Assembly (NCBI GenBank): GCA_025360015.1
Contig: JANYCZ010000050.1
Span: 1-53,397 of the forward strand
DNA: 53,397 nt
Direction: 5' to 3'
Source of the DNA: Verrucomicrobiota bacterium
GTDB lineage: Bacteria > Verrucomicrobiota > Verrucomicrobiia > Verrucomicrobiales > Verrucomicrobiaceae
Below, in pieces: positions 53,295 through 53,397 of this stretch. Numbering within the stretch: position 1 is the first letter of the stretch; each line of letters opens with the position of its first letter. The notes under the pieces are model-generated. The model did not search any database and was not told the DNA's origin. It saw only the letters and a program-made list of their open reading frames with translations. A program made the translations under genes and the position numbers.

Positions 53295-53397
53295 TCAGGC
53301 CTCCAGTTTGGCGAAGTTCTTCACGAAGGGCGTGTCGTGTTTGAGCACACCAAAGGCGACGCGGATGATCTTGTGCATGATGGCACCGAGGGCACAC
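53295..53397 (-). mobile_element. C-terminal end of an IS110-family transposase (partial)
   Basis: The minus strand from the window edge reads ALGAIMHKIIRVAFGVLKHD and then TPFVKNFAKLEA before a stop. This matches the C-terminus of IS110/IS116/IS902 transposases (the Transposase_20 end: A-x-x-A-M-x-K-x-x-x-x-x-x-x-V-L-x-x-x-x-P-F). IS110 elements use a RuvC-like DEDD domain and a serine-containing C-terminal domain guided by a bridge RNA from the element's non-coding end. Only 34 codons are visible, so completeness and activity cannot be judged. Confidence 0.75.

Overview
The window reads as a chromosomal segment of a Verrucomicrobiota bacterium, probably a Prosthecobacter/Verrucomicrobium-like member of the Verrucomicrobiales. 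The evidence is the combination of planctomycete/verrucomicrobial c-type cytochromes (one with an SHD1-like tail, one with WD40 repeats), a giant PVC-type dehydrogenase/HEAT/cytochrome protein, LL-diaminopimelate aminotransferase, an exosortase with EpsI, and high-GC coding with very short or overlapping gene junctions. No tRNA, rRNA or CRISPR was seen. The genus is inference.

Region 1-4.7 kb is AT-richer and holds a three-gene minus-strand operon of unrecognised exported proteins (4606 to 547) behind a good promoter, with a decayed second copy of its tail at 120-403. Region 4.9-10.6 kb is housekeeping and signalling: a GNAT acetyltransferase, SufE and a membrane TPR protein with a kinase-like domain lacking the catalytic Asp (one minus-strand operon), a YkgJ-type cysteine-cluster protein, a c-type cytochrome and an RluA-family pseudouridine synthase. 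A 1367-residue unrecognised exported protein fills 10.7-14.8 kb. Then come rpsB-tsf with a clear terminator.

Region 16.9-38.0 kb is a large surface-polysaccharide locus. It starts with a DAHP synthase translationally coupled to heptose genes (HldA-type kinase, gmhA), then a Wzx-like flippase, an O-antigen polymerase/ligase-like protein, four methyltransferases (one FkbM), two GT4 glycosyltransferases and an antisense GT9 heptosyltransferase-like gene. A second plus-strand block follows: exosortase, epsI, a frameshifted methyltransferase, larE, larB, a CapK/PaaK-like adenylate-forming enzyme, a fused Zn-alcohol-dehydrogenase/GFO-IDH-MocA oxidoreductase and a heparinase II/III-like protein, closed by a terminator. 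Most junctions are 1-4 bp overlaps, so the block is probably co-expressed for synthesis, modification and export of a heptose-containing glycan.

Region 38.1-42.8 kb is a minus-strand uptake cluster: a peptide-type solute-binding protein, a small Gly/Tyr-rich secreted protein, OppC- and OppB-like permeases and a creatininase-family amidohydrolase, with no ATPase gene in the window. Region 42.9-53.4 kb carries the cytochrome-WD40 protein, a channel-like two-TM protein coupled to a CoA-binding protein, a dGTPase-family protein, dapL, a matrixin-type lipoprotein protease, the PVC-type dehydrogenase/cytochrome, a C-terminally anchored exported protein, and the 3' end of an IS110-family transposase at the window edge.

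The observations most worth following are a 20-nt hairpin repeat family with a compensatory base change (46507-46573 and 50181-50200), the one-base frameshift in the methyltransferase at 30482-31131, the larE/larB pair inside a glycan locus, and the predicted pseudokinase.
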